Assembly: GCF_017306545.1 (NCBI RefSeq)
Contig: NZ_JAFKID010000042.1
Location: 1-37,908 of the forward strand
DNA: 37,908 bases
DNA from: Mesorhizobium sp.
GTDB taxonomy: Bacteria; Pseudomonadota; Alphaproteobacteria; Rhizobiales; Rhizobiaceae
Reading direction: 5' to 3'
This document shows positions 16,292-24,367 of the stretch, piece after piece. The position numbers were made by a program, and so were the translations under genes. Position 1 is the stretch's first letter. Each line of letters opens with the position of its first letter. Below the pieces are notes generated by a model. That model did not search any database. It had not been told where the DNA came from and saw only the letters and a program-made list of their open reading frames with translations.

Positions 16292-17649
16292 GCGCCGCCG
16301 GCGAACGCCCCGCCGTCACCCGCTGGCTCGCCGGGCGCGCGGCGGCCGTGCGCCTGGAGGATCTGCCGGAAAGGGCGGTGACGGTCGCCCGCCACTGCAT
16401 CCTCGACTGGTTCGCCGTGACGCTCCCCGGCGCGGCCGAGCCGGCGGTACGCATCCTCGCCGAAGACCTTCTGGCCGACGGCGCCCGGCCGGTGGCCTCG
16501 CTCGTCGGCCTGCCGCAGCGGACCTCCGCGCTCAACGCCGCGCTGGTCAACGGCACGGCCTCGCATGCGCTCGACTTCGACGACGTCAACATGGCGATCC
16601 TCGGCCATCCGACCGTCGCCGTCCTGCCCGGCCTGCTGGCGCTCGCCGAGGAACGCGGCGCGTCTCAGGACGAGGTGCTCGCCGCCTTCGTCGCCGGCTA
16701 CGACGTCGCCTGCCGCACCGGCGCGCTGATGAGCCCAGGCCATTACGGCCACGGCTTCCACGCCACCTCCACCGTCGGCAGCGTCGGCGCGGCCGCGGCC
16801 TGCGCCCGGCTGATGGGGCTCGACGCCGAAACGACGGCCACCGCCTGCGGCATCGCCGCCACCAGGGCGTCGGGGCTGAAGTCGATGTTCGGCACCATGT
16901 GCAAGCCGCTCCACGCGGGCATGGCGGCACAAAACGGGCTGATGGCGGCCCGCCTGGCCGCCCGCGGCTTCACCAGCCGGCCGGACGCGCTGGAATGCGC
17001 CCAGGGGCTGGCGGCGACGCAGAGCGCCGACTTCAACCCGCAGGAGGCGATGCTGGAGGCGCCGCTCGACCACCACATCGCCAACAACCTCTTCAAGTAC
17101 CACGCCGCCTGCTACCTGACGCACGGCGCGATCGAGGCCGCCAAGGGGTTGCGCGAGAAGACGGCCGCTTCGTCGAACGCGATCCGCTCGATCGAGATTC
17201 GCGTGCCGCCGGTGGCCGACCGGGTCTGCAACATCGCAAGGCCCGAGACCGGGCTCGAAGCCAAGTTCTCCCTGCGCCTGACGGCGGCGATGGCGTTGGC
17301 GGGCCGCGACACGGCGGGCATCGCCACCTATACGGATGAACTGACCCGCGATCCGGAGCTGGTGCGCCTGCGCGACATGGCGACCATCGTCTTCGTCGAC
17401 GGTTACCCGGAAGCGAAGGCGGAGGTTTCCATAACCACCGAGGGCGAGCGCCGCTTCACCGCCACGCACGACGCCGGCGTCGCCGACGCCGACCTTGCGC
17501 GGCAGGGCCGCAAGCTGGAGCGCAAGTTCGACGCGCTGGTCGAGCCGGTACTGGGCGCGGCGGCGCGCAACCTGCGCGATGCGCTCGCCGCGTTCGGCGG
17601 CGGCGCGGGGATTTCGGATGTCATGCGACTGGCAGGAGCGGCGGCATGA
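16288..17649 (+). CDS. MmgE/PrpD family protein
   Basis: A 453-residue protein starting in an ATGA overlap with ligase 1. It matches the family in length and pattern: HCILDWFAVTLPGAAEPAVRILAED, GTASHALDFDDVN, GHPTVAVLPGLLALAEERG and LLDHHIANNLFKYHAACYLTH-like text near residue 265. Known members are 2-methylcitrate dehydratase (PrpD), cis-aconitate decarboxylase and related hydro-lyases. No methylcitrate-cycle gene is nearby, so a propionate role is not supported. More likely it adds or removes water or CO2 on a pathway intermediate, perhaps a free acid before or after CoA activation. The next SDR gene overlaps by four bases. Confidence 0.88.
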   Translation: MSAAGERPAVTRWLAGRAAAVRLEDLPERAVTVARHCILDWFAVTLPGAAEPAVRILAEDLLADGARPVASLVGLPQRTSALNAALVNGTASHALDFDDVNMAILGHPTVAVLPGLLALAEERGASQDEVLAAFVAGYDVACRTGALMSPGHYGHGFHATSTVGSVGAAAACARLMGLDAETTATACGIAATRASGLKSMFGTMCKPLHAGMAAQNGLMAARLAARGFTSRPDALECAQGLAATQSADFNPQEAMLEAPLDHHIANNLFKYHAACYLTHGAIEAAKGLREKTAASSNAIRSIEIRVPPVADRVCNIARPETGLEAKFSLRLTAAMALAGRDTAGIATYTDELTRDPELVRLRDMATIVFVDGYPEAKAEVSITTEGERRFTATHDAGVADADLARQGRKLERKFDALVEPVLGAAARNLRDALAAFGGGAGISDVMRLAGAAA

Positions 17650-18398
17650 GCGACCTCGGAACGGCAATCGTCACCGGAGCGGCGAGAGGCATCGGCCACG
17701 GCATCGTCGAACGTCTGGTCGAGGACGGCTACCATGTCGTCGCGCTCGACCGGCTGGAAGCCGTGCATGACGTCGCCGACGGGCTGCGGGCTGCGGGCGC
17801 CCGCATCGATTCGGAGGTCGCCGATATCCGCGATCGCGCCGGGATCGTCGCCATCATGGAGCGCTTCGCGCCGTTCGACGTCATCGTCAACAACGCCGCG
17901 ATCACCGGCACCTTCCATTTCGAGGAACTGACGGAAGAGCATTTCCGCGAGGCTTTCGACATCAATGCGGTCGGCACCTTCATCGTCGCCCAGGAAGGCG
18001 CCCGGCGCATGAGGAACGGCGGCCGCATCGTCAACATCGCCTCGCGCTCCTTCGCCGGCGCGCCGCAGATGGCCCACTACGCCGCCTCCAAGACGGCCGT
18101 CGTCGGCCTCACGCGCGCCATGGCGATCGACCTGTCGCCGCGCGACATCAGGGTCAACGCGGTCGCCCCCGGCGTCGTCGATACCGACATGCTGCACTAC
18201 ATGACGCCGGAGCGGCAGCAGATGATGCTGTCGCTGCAGCTTCTCGGCCGCATCGGCCAGCCGCAGGACATCGCGCGCGCGGTGTCCTTCCTGGCGTCTC
18301 CCGAAAACCGCTACATCACCGGGCAGGTCCTGATCGTCGACGGCGGCCGTTCGCTCGGCCAGGGCCAGCTCCCGCCGGAGGATTCCCCCTATGCCTGA
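17646..18398 (+). CDS. SDR family oxidoreductase (SDR 3)
   Basis: A classical SDR of 250 residues, starting in an ATGA overlap with the MmgE/PrpD gene. TGAARGIG at 10-17, VNNAA at 81-85, IVNIASRS with the catalytic Ser, Y145-AAS-K149, and ITGQVLIVDGG near the end are all intact. It is a close paralogue of SDR 6 (24368-25102): both have the RxVEDG(Y/F)HVV start, GGRIVN(I/V)ASR and MTPERQQ/LTPERQQ. That suggests duplicated pathway modules. The last eight bases overlap the next dehydrogenase gene. It is likely an NAD-dependent hydroxyacyl-CoA or alcohol dehydrogenase; the substrate is unknown. Confidence 0.9.
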   Translation: MSDLGTAIVTGAARGIGHGIVERLVEDGYHVVALDRLEAVHDVADGLRAAGARIDSEVADIRDRAGIVAIMERFAPFDVIVNNAAITGTFHFEELTEEHFREAFDINAVGTFIVAQEGARRMRNGGRIVNIASRSFAGAPQMAHYAASKTAVVGLTRAMAIDLSPRDIRVNAVAPGVVDTDMLHYMTPERQQMMLSLQLLGRIGQPQDIARAVSFLASPENRYITGQVLIVDGGRSLGQGQLPPEDSPYA

Positions 18399-19551
18399 AC
18401 TCAGCGAAGAGCGCCGCATGATCCAGGACTCGGCGCGCGAGTTCACGCGCTCGGTGGTGCGGCCGACCGCCGACCGGCTGGACCCGGTCAAGGGCGAGAT
18501 TCCGCGCGAGTTGATCGAGCAGATGGCCGAACTCGGCTATTTCGGCATCCTCATTCCCGAGGAGTACGGAGGGCTCGGCCTCGGCGCGGTGGAATATTGC
18601 CTTGTGGCCGAGGAACTGGCACGCGGCTGGATGAGTGTCGCCTCGATGATCGCGCGCGGCAACGCGCTGATCGGCTCGCTGAAGGCGATGACGCCGGAGC
18701 AGAAGAAAGTCTACCTGCCGCGCATGGCGCGCGGCGAATTCCTCGGCGCCTTTTCCCTTTCGGAGCCGGATGCGGGCTCGGACGTCGCCAACATCTCCTG
18801 CCGCGCCCGGCGCGTCGGCGACGAGTGGGAGATCACCGGCAACAAGTACTGGTGCACCTTCGCCGACGGCGCCGACTTCATCATGGTTTTCGCCCGCACC
18901 GAGCCGAAGGTCGATCCCAAGGCCCGCCACCGCGGCATCTCCGCCTTCATGGTCGAGAAGCCGCGCGGCAGGCTGCCTGAAGGCGTCTCCGGCAACCCGA
19001 TCCCGAAGATCGGTTATTTCGGCTGGACGACGTGGGAACTCGCCTTCGACAAATGCCGCGTCCCGGCGGCGAACCTGATCGGCGAGGAAGGCAAGGGCTT
19101 CTATCTCGCCACCGCCGGGCTGGAGACGGCGCGCGCCCACACCGCCGCCCGTTCCATCGGGCTGGCGCAGGCCGGGCTGGACGACGCCGTCGCCCATGCG
19201 CAGCAGCGCCGGCAGTTCGGCCAGGCGATCGCCTCCTTCCAGGCGATCCGTTTCAAGATCGCCTCGATGGCGACCGAGATCGAGGCGGCGCGCGCGCTGA
19301 TGTATGCGGTGTGCGAGAAGATCGACCAGGGCGTCCGATGCGACAAGGAAGCCTCGATGGTGAAGCTGTTCGCCTCCGAAATGTCGGAGCGCGTCACCAG
19401 CGAGGCCTTGCAGATCCTCGGCGGCGGCGGCTACACGACCCTCAACCAGGTCGAGCGCCACTGGCGCGACGCGCGGCTGACGAAGATTTTCGAAGGCACG
19501 TCGGAAATCCAGATGCGCATCATCTCCGACCATATTCTCGGGCGAGGCTGA
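18391..19551 (+). CDS. Acyl-CoA dehydrogenase (classical C-terminal Glu)
   Basis: A 386-residue acyl-CoA dehydrogenase starting at ATG 18391, overlapping SDR 3 by eight bases. It has FSLSEPDAGSDVANISCRAR, KYWCTFADGADFIMVFARTE, RRQFGQAIASFQAIRFKIA and LGGGGYTTLNQVERHWRDAR. E368 in IFEGTSEIQ is the medium/short-chain-type catalytic Glu, so among the four paralogues in this island this one has the standard active site. It is the last gene of the operator-D operon, converging on the TetR gene with five bases between the stops. Confidence 0.93.
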   Translation: MPELSEERRMIQDSAREFTRSVVRPTADRLDPVKGEIPRELIEQMAELGYFGILIPEEYGGLGLGAVEYCLVAEELARGWMSVASMIARGNALIGSLKAMTPEQKKVYLPRMARGEFLGAFSLSEPDAGSDVANISCRARRVGDEWEITGNKYWCTFADGADFIMVFARTEPKVDPKARHRGISAFMVEKPRGRLPEGVSGNPIPKIGYFGWTTWELAFDKCRVPAANLIGEEGKGFYLATAGLETARAHTAARSIGLAQAGLDDAVAHAQQRRQFGQAIASFQAIRFKIASMATEIEAARALMYAVCEKIDQGVRCDKEASMVKLFASEMSERVTSEALQILGGGGYTTLNQVERHWRDARLTKIFEGTSEIQMRIISDHILGRG

Positions 19552-19556
19552 AGCTG

Positions 19557-20231
19557 CTACAGCGCCCGCACGCGGGCGCTGCGCCGCTTCGGCCCGGCGC
19601 CCGCCGCCGTGGCGGGGAAGGCGGCATTCTCGCTTCTGCCGGAGAGCCCGTCGAGCACGAAGGAGGCGAACTCGCGCGCCACGTCCTCTATGGAGCGGCC
19701 GCCGGGCTTGAACCATTCCACCGTCCAGTTGAGCGCGCCGAGGATGAACAGCCGCGCCAGCGTCAGGTTTGCCGAGGTGCGGAACTCGCCGCGGGCGTGC
19801 GCGTCGGCCAGGATCTTCTGCCAGATCGCGCCGTAGGAGTCGCGCAGCCGCGTGTTCTTGGCGCGGATCGCCTCCGGCACCTGGCCGAAAACGCGCCGCG
19901 TCGCCAGCGTGTAGTCGCCGACCTCGATGATGGCCGAAAGGTGCGCCACGATCGCCGTCTCGATGCGCTGGCGTCCGCCGGCGTCCTCCGGCAGCGCCGC
20001 CAGCGCCTCGGTGACGCGGTCGGTGACGGCGTTGATGCCGATGTCGAGCACGGCGCTTATCAGGTCGTCCTTGGACTTGTAGTGGTAGTAGATGCTTCCG
20101 GCCTTGAGGTTCGCCTCGTCGGCGATCGTGCGCATCGTGGTGCCGGCATAGCCGTAGTCTCGAAATATCTTGGCGGCGGCGTCCAGCACCCGCTTCTGCG
20201 AGATGGCCGACTTGGGCAGTTTCTTGGTCAT
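19557..20231 (-). CDS. TetR-family transcriptional regulator, probable local repressor
   Basis: A 224-residue protein from ATG 20229-20231, with AGAGG just upstream on the minus strand. The N-terminal TetR helix-turn-helix spans about residues 13-60 (RVLDAAAKIFRDYGYAGTTM, IADEANLKAGSIYYHYKSKD). The C-terminal ligand domain contains ATRRVFGQVPEAIRAKNTRL, resembling the KstR2/AefR-like group that senses acyl-CoA type ligands. A basic tail (GPKRRSARVRAL) ends the protein. Its own upstream region holds site E, shared with the divergent crotonase operon, which points to autoregulation and control of the island. The ligand is probably a CoA thioester of the pathway (inference). Confidence 0.9.
   Translation of the reverse strand: MTKKLPKSAISQKRVLDAAAKIFRDYGYAGTTMRTIADEANLKAGSIYYHYKSKDDLISAVLDIGINAVTDRVTEALAALPEDAGGRQRIETAIVAHLSAIIEVGDYTLATRRVFGQVPEAIRAKNTRLRDSYGAIWQKILADAHARGEFRTSANLTLARLFILGALNWTVEWFKPGGRSIEDVAREFASFVLDGLSGRSENAAFPATAAGAGPKRRSARVRAL
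19560..19581. terminator. GC-rich hairpin between convergent genes (possible terminator)
   Basis: CAGCGCCCG (19560-19568) pairs perfectly with CGGGCGCTG (19573-19581) across a four-base loop, exactly at the 3' end of the TetR gene and nine bases after the dehydrogenase stop. There is no T-run on either strand, so it is at best a weak or factor-assisted bidirectional terminator. It also encodes the last residues of TetR. Confidence 0.35.
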
Positions 20232-20308
20232 GGATTCGCCTCTCTCGTCGTTGCCTCACCTTACGTTGGGATTCGATTTCATGGAATGGTTTCGAACACA
20301 AAGTCGAT

Positions 20309-20342
20309 TTTACATTTTCTAACTAGTGTTAGGTTTTGAACC
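20309..20342. promoter_or_regulatory. Operator site E in the TetR/crotonase divergent region
   Basis: CTAAC-TAGT-GTTAG (20319-20332) is a perfect copy of the palindromic motif. On the plus strand TTTACA (20309-20314) and TAGGTT (20330-20335, spacing 15) form a suboptimal promoter for the crotonase at 20385; the sequence after the arm (GTTAGGTTTT) is identical to that at site C2. On the minus strand the mirrored arm gives GTTAGAAAAT, as at site D, which could be the -10 for the TetR gene. A weak extra half-site CGAAC lies at 20293-20297. Binding is inferred. Confidence 0.65.
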
Positions 20343-20384
20343 GGTGTAAGCTCCTTTCCACGGACACTGCATCGGGAGGAACTG

Positions 20385-21164
20385 GTGGGACTGGTCGATA
20401 TCGAGCGGCACGGCCGCGGCGTCGTGCGCGTCGTCCTCAACCATGCCGAATCGCGCAATGCGATGGGGGAGGCGTTGCGGGGAGCGCTGTTGCCCGCCCT
20501 TGAGGACCTGTTCGCCGATCCCGCCTGCCGGGTCATCGTCATCACCTCCGGCCTGAAGGATTTTTCGGTCGGCGGCGACCTGTCGAAGATGGACACGCTC
20601 GCCGACCCGAAGGCGGGGCGCCGGCGCATGACCTCCGCGCACCGCCTCGTGCGTCTGCTGCTGGCCGCCGACAAGCCGATGGTCGCTGAGATCCGCGGCT
20701 ACGCGATGGGCGCCGGCGCCGGCCTGGCGCTGTTCTGCGACACCATCGTCATGGGCGAGGACGCCACCATAGGCTTCCCGTTCCCGAAGGTCGGCCTGGC
20801 GCCGGATTTCGCCATTGCGCACACGCTGCCCGAGCGCATCGGCTTCGCGCGGGCGCGCCAGGCGCTGCTCTACGCCCGTTCCTTCAAGGGCCCCGAAGCG
20901 CTCGCCATCGGGCTCGCCGACGACGTCGTGCCCGCCGCCGAAGTGCAGGCCACGGCGATGATGCGGGCAATGGAACTCGCCGCGCTGCCTTCGCATGCGG
21001 CGGCGATGACCAAGCGCATGATGGAGCGCAGCGACGACGTGCAGGCGGTGCTGGACTTCGAGGCGACGGCGCAGGCGCTCTGTTTCGGCACCGACGATTT
21101 CCGCGAAGGCGTCGCCGCCTTCCGGGAGAAGCGCAAGCCGGTTTTCGACAAGGACGCGCCATGA
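20385..21164 (+). CDS. Crotonase-fold protein, isomerase-like active site
   Basis: A 259-residue enoyl-CoA hydratase/isomerase-family protein, starting at GTG 20385 after GGGAGGA (20374-20380). Oxyanion-hole segments are present (DFSVGGDLSKM, YAMGAGAGLALFCD). The two hydratase Glu positions are G113 and Phe (TIGFPFPKVGLAPD), but D141 in GLAPD matches the Asp used by PaaG-like enoyl-CoA isomerases (IGLIPD pattern). So it is more likely an enoyl- or dienoyl-CoA isomerase than a simple hydratase. It overlaps ligase 2 by four bases, giving a [crotonase-ligase] pair that parallels the crotonase/ligase 1 operon. Confidence 0.87.
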   Translation: MGLVDIERHGRGVVRVVLNHAESRNAMGEALRGALLPALEDLFADPACRVIVITSGLKDFSVGGDLSKMDTLADPKAGRRRMTSAHRLVRLLLAADKPMVAEIRGYAMGAGAGLALFCDTIVMGEDATIGFPFPKVGLAPDFAIAHTLPERIGFARARQALLYARSFKGPEALAIGLADDVVPAAEVQATAMMRAMELAALPSHAAAMTKRMMERSDDVQAVLDFEATAQALCFGTDDFREGVAAFREKRKPVFDKDAP

Positions 21165-22753
21165 GCCGCGGACCGGGGCCGGCCGCGATGCGGGTGCCGC
21201 AGACGCTGGCCGACATGCTGGACAACAATGCCTGGAAGTATCCGGACGAGACCGCCTTCGTCTGCGGCGACAGGCGCGTCACCCATTCCCAGCATCACGC
21301 CCGCGCCGCCAGGCTCGCCAGCGCGCTGGCCGGGCTCGGCCTGCGCCGGCAGGACCGGATCGGCATCCTCAGCCAGAACAGCCTGGAATTCCAGGAAGTC
21401 TACAGCGCCTGCGAATTGTCGGGCTTCATCTGCGCGACGGTGAACTGGCGCCTGGCCGTTCCCGAGATGGTCTATATCGTCAACGACGGCGCGCCGAAGG
21501 TGCTGGTGTTCGAGGCAGCCTATGCGGAGACGGTACTGGCGATGCGGCCGCAGCTCCAGACGGTCGAGCACTTCGTCTGCATCGGCGGGAAGGGAACGCC
21601 CGGCCTCGACTTCGCGCTCGATTATGACGAGCTGGTTGCGTCCGGCGAGACGTCAGGCGCGCCGTTCCGCCCGCTCGCCGACGACATCGCCTTCCTGATC
21701 TACACCTCCGGCACGACCGGCCGGCCGAAGGGCGTCATGCTCGGCCAGGGCGGCCAGGTCGCGGCGGCCGAGATCCTCGGCTCCGACCAGCGCAATTCGC
21801 CGGCCGACCGCCTCCTGATCATGATGCCGCTGTTCCACATCGGCGCCAAGATCATCCAGCTTGCCCAGCACTGGCGGGCCGGCATGGTGGTGGTGCAAAG
21901 GGGCTTCGATCCGCAGGCGATCGCGGCGTGCATCGAGCGCGAGCGGATCACCGTCACGCACATGGCGCCGACCATGATCCAGACGCTGCTCGACTATCCC
22001 GGCATCGCACAGGCCGACCTTTCCAGCCTGCGCATGATCGTCTATGCGGCCGCGCCGATGCCGGTGCCGGTGCTGAAGAAGGGTTTGAAGCTGCTCGGTC
22101 CGGTCTTCCAGCAGCAGTTCGGCCAGACCGAGGGCATCGGCACGACCCTGCTGGCGCACCAGCACAGGCCCGACGGCAGCGACCGCGACAGGGAAATCCT
22201 CACCTCGGTCGGGCAGGCGTCGCCGCGCGTCAACGTGCGCGTCGTCGACGAGCGGGGCAGCGACCTGCCGACCGGCGAAGTGGGCGAGATCCTGCTCACC
22301 AGCCCCGGCGTGATGAAGGGCTACTGGAACAACACCGCCGCAACGATCGAGACGCTGCGCGACGGCTGGGTGCATACCGGCGATATGGGCCGGCTCGACA
22401 ATGAAGGCTACCTATACCTGGTCGACCGCAAGAAGGACATGATCATCTCCGGCGGCGAGAACATCTACTCGCGCGAGGTCGAGGAGGCGGTCGTCACCCA
22501 CGAGGCGGTGTCCGAGGTCGCGGTGATCGGCGTGCCGGACGAGAAATGGGGGGAGGCCGTCCTGGCGGTGGTGGTGTTGCGGCCGGGTGCCGCCACCATC
22601 ACCGCCGGCGTGCTTGTCGACCACTGCCGCACCCTCATCGCCGGCTACAAGAAGCCGCGTCACGTCGTCTTCGCAGACGAGATCGTCAAGCTGCCGAGCG
22701 GCAAGATCGACAAAGTCCGCTTGCGCAAGCTCTACGGCGGCCAGCCAGCCTGA
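21161..22753 (+). CDS. AMP-forming acyl-CoA ligase (ligase 2)
   Basis: A 530-residue ANL-superfamily ligase starting in an ATGA overlap with the isomerase-like crotonase. It carries the P-loop YTSGTTGRPKGVM, FGQTEG, VHTGDMG, DRKKDMIISGGENIYSREVE and the C-terminal LPSGKIDKVRL with the adenylation Lys. Compared with ligase 1 the acyl-pocket region differs (MLGQGGQVAAAEILGSDQRN versus MRTHRAEIAVAILMATELGL), so the two paralogues probably activate different acids of the same route. It is followed 19 bases later by the SDR 4 gene. Confidence 0.93.
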   Translation: MSRGPGPAAMRVPQTLADMLDNNAWKYPDETAFVCGDRRVTHSQHHARAARLASALAGLGLRRQDRIGILSQNSLEFQEVYSACELSGFICATVNWRLAVPEMVYIVNDGAPKVLVFEAAYAETVLAMRPQLQTVEHFVCIGGKGTPGLDFALDYDELVASGETSGAPFRPLADDIAFLIYTSGTTGRPKGVMLGQGGQVAAAEILGSDQRNSPADRLLIMMPLFHIGAKIIQLAQHWRAGMVVVQRGFDPQAIAACIERERITVTHMAPTMIQTLLDYPGIAQADLSSLRMIVYAAAPMPVPVLKKGLKLLGPVFQQQFGQTEGIGTTLLAHQHRPDGSDRDREILTSVGQASPRVNVRVVDERGSDLPTGEVGEILLTSPGVMKGYWNNTAATIETLRDGWVHTGDMGRLDNEGYLYLVDRKKDMIISGGENIYSREVEEAVVTHEAVSEVAVIGVPDEKWGEAVLAVVVLRPGAATITAGVLVDHCRTLIAGYKKPRHVVFADEIVKLPSGKIDKVRLRKLYGGQPA

Positions 22754-22772
22754 TCCGCACAGGGAGGTTTAG

Positions 22773-23558
22773 ATGCTCGAAATGTTTTCGCTGAAGGGCA
22801 AGGTGGCCGTCGTCACCGGCGCCTCGCGCGGCCTGGGGAAGCCGGTGGCCAAGGGTATGGCGGCCGCCGGCGCCCATGTCGTCCTTGTCGCTCGCGACCG
22901 GGGCAAGCTCGAGGCGACGCGTGCCGAGATCGAGGAAGCCGGCGGCGCTGCGACTGTGCTGGCACTGGATCTCACCGACGAACAGGCCGTCCGCGCCGGG
23001 GTGCGCGGCATCGCCGGGAAGCACGGCGGCATCGATATCTGCGCGAACATCGCCGGCATCATCAACTGGCAGCCGCTGCTGGACAGCGACGAGGCCGATT
23101 TCGACCGCATCATGGAAACCAACGTGCGCGGCACCTTCGTCATGGCGCAGGAATGCGCGGCGACCATGCGCGCCGGCGGCCGCGGCGGCCGCATCATCAC
23201 CACGGCATCGGTGCTCGGGCCGCTCGGCCGGGCGAAGCTGCACGCCTACTGCGCGTCGAAATCGGCCATCGTCGGCCTGACCCGCTCGCTGGCCGCCGAA
23301 CTCGGGCGCGAGAACATCACCGTCAACTGCGTCGCGCCGGGCTATTTCCTGACCGAGATCAACGCCGCCTTGCAGGCGCGTCCCGGCTACATGGACGCCA
23401 TCAACGGGGTGACGCCGATGGAGCGCTGGGGCGACCCGCAGGAGATCGTCGGCGCGATGATCTTCCTCGCCTCCGCCGCATCGTCGTTCGTCAACGGACA
23501 GGTGCTCCATGTCGACGGCGGCGTGTCGTCGTCGTTCAAGTTCCAGCTCGCGGCGTAA
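22773..23558 (+). CDS. SDR family oxidoreductase (SDR 4)
   Basis: A 261-residue classical SDR starting at ATG 22773 after AGGGAGG. It has TGASRGLG at 15-22, Y159-CAS-K163, and FVNGQVLHVDGG near the end. The usual NNAG motif is altered to ANIAG at 91-95, which removes one of the structural Asn residues. It is a paralogue of SDR 5, which follows directly: both share GYFLTEIN, ARPGY and RWGDP. A 3-oxoacyl-ACP-reductase-type annotation would be expected from databases, but the context favours catabolic hydroxyacyl-CoA oxidation. Confidence 0.88.
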   Translation: MLEMFSLKGKVAVVTGASRGLGKPVAKGMAAAGAHVVLVARDRGKLEATRAEIEEAGGAATVLALDLTDEQAVRAGVRGIAGKHGGIDICANIAGIINWQPLLDSDEADFDRIMETNVRGTFVMAQECAATMRAGGRGGRIITTASVLGPLGRAKLHAYCASKSAIVGLTRSLAAELGRENITVNCVAPGYFLTEINAALQARPGYMDAINGVTPMERWGDPQEIVGAMIFLASAASSFVNGQVLHVDGGVSSSFKFQLAA

Positions 23559-23568
23559 GGAGAGCGCA

Positions 23569-24357
23569 ATGACCGGTCGTTTCTCGCTCGCGGGACAGGT
23601 CGCCGTCGTCACCGGCGCCTCGCGCGGCCTCGGCTTCGAGATGGCGAAGGCCATCGCCGAATCCGGCGCCAAGGTATGGATGACGGCGCGCGGCAAGGAA
23701 CAGCTTGAAGAATCAGCCGCCCGGCTCCGCGCCGATGGCCACGACGTCGCCGTCCGCGCCTTCGACCTCGGCGACGGCGCTGCCTGCGTCGAGGCCATCC
23801 GCGAGATCGGCGCGACCGAGGGCGGCCGGCTCGACATCCTCGTCAACAATGCCGGCATCAACGCCTGGGAGCCCATCGCCGAGGCGACGACGGTGACCTG
23901 GGACAAGGTGATGGCCACCAATGTGCGCGCGCCGTATCTGCTGTGCCGCGAGGCCGCGCGGCTGATGGCGCAGCGCCGCTACGGCCGTATCGTCAACATC
24001 GGCTCGGCGCTCGGCGTGGTCGGGCGCGAGAACGTCACCGCCTATGTCTCCAGCAAGCATGGGCTGGCCGGCATGACCAGGGCGATGGCAGCGGAACTGG
24101 GCGCGCTCGGCATCACCGTCAACATGATGGCGCCGGGCTATTTCCTCACCGAGATCAACACCACCATCCTGGCGCGTCCCGGCTACGAGAAGGGCGTCTC
24201 GAACCGCATCCCGCTCGGCCGCTGGGGCGATCCCGAAGAAGCGGGCGGCGTCGTCGCCTTCATGGCGTCAAAGGCCTCAGGCTACATGAACGGCCACGTC
24301 CTGGTCGTCGACGGCGGCCTGACGGAAACGTTGGTGCTGCCCGTGGACGCAGCTTGA
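23569..24357 (+). CDS. SDR family oxidoreductase (SDR 5)
   Basis: A 262-residue classical SDR. ATG 23569 was chosen because AAGGAGAG lies just upstream, overlapping the stop of SDR 4; the open frame reaches further up but without a ribosome site. It has TGASRGLG at 15-22, VNNAG at 92-96, IVNIGSALG for the catalytic Ser, Y159-VSS-K163 and YMNGHVLVVDGG. It resembles gluconate 5-dehydrogenase-like SDRs and its neighbour SDR 4. It is cotranscribed with ligase 2 and SDR 4/6. Confidence 0.9.
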   Translation: MTGRFSLAGQVAVVTGASRGLGFEMAKAIAESGAKVWMTARGKEQLEESAARLRADGHDVAVRAFDLGDGAACVEAIREIGATEGGRLDILVNNAGINAWEPIAEATTVTWDKVMATNVRAPYLLCREAARLMAQRRYGRIVNIGSALGVVGRENVTAYVSSKHGLAGMTRAMAAELGALGITVNMMAPGYFLTEINTTILARPGYEKGVSNRIPLGRWGDPEEAGGVVAFMASKASGYMNGHVLVVDGGLTETLVLPVDAA

Positions 24358-24367
24358 GGACCCGATA

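Noticed and set aside
16288-17649. MmgE/PrpD as evidence for a methylcitrate cycle
   Set aside because: No prpB, prpC or aconitase-like gene is nearby; the protein overlaps an acyl-CoA ligase and an SDR gene instead.
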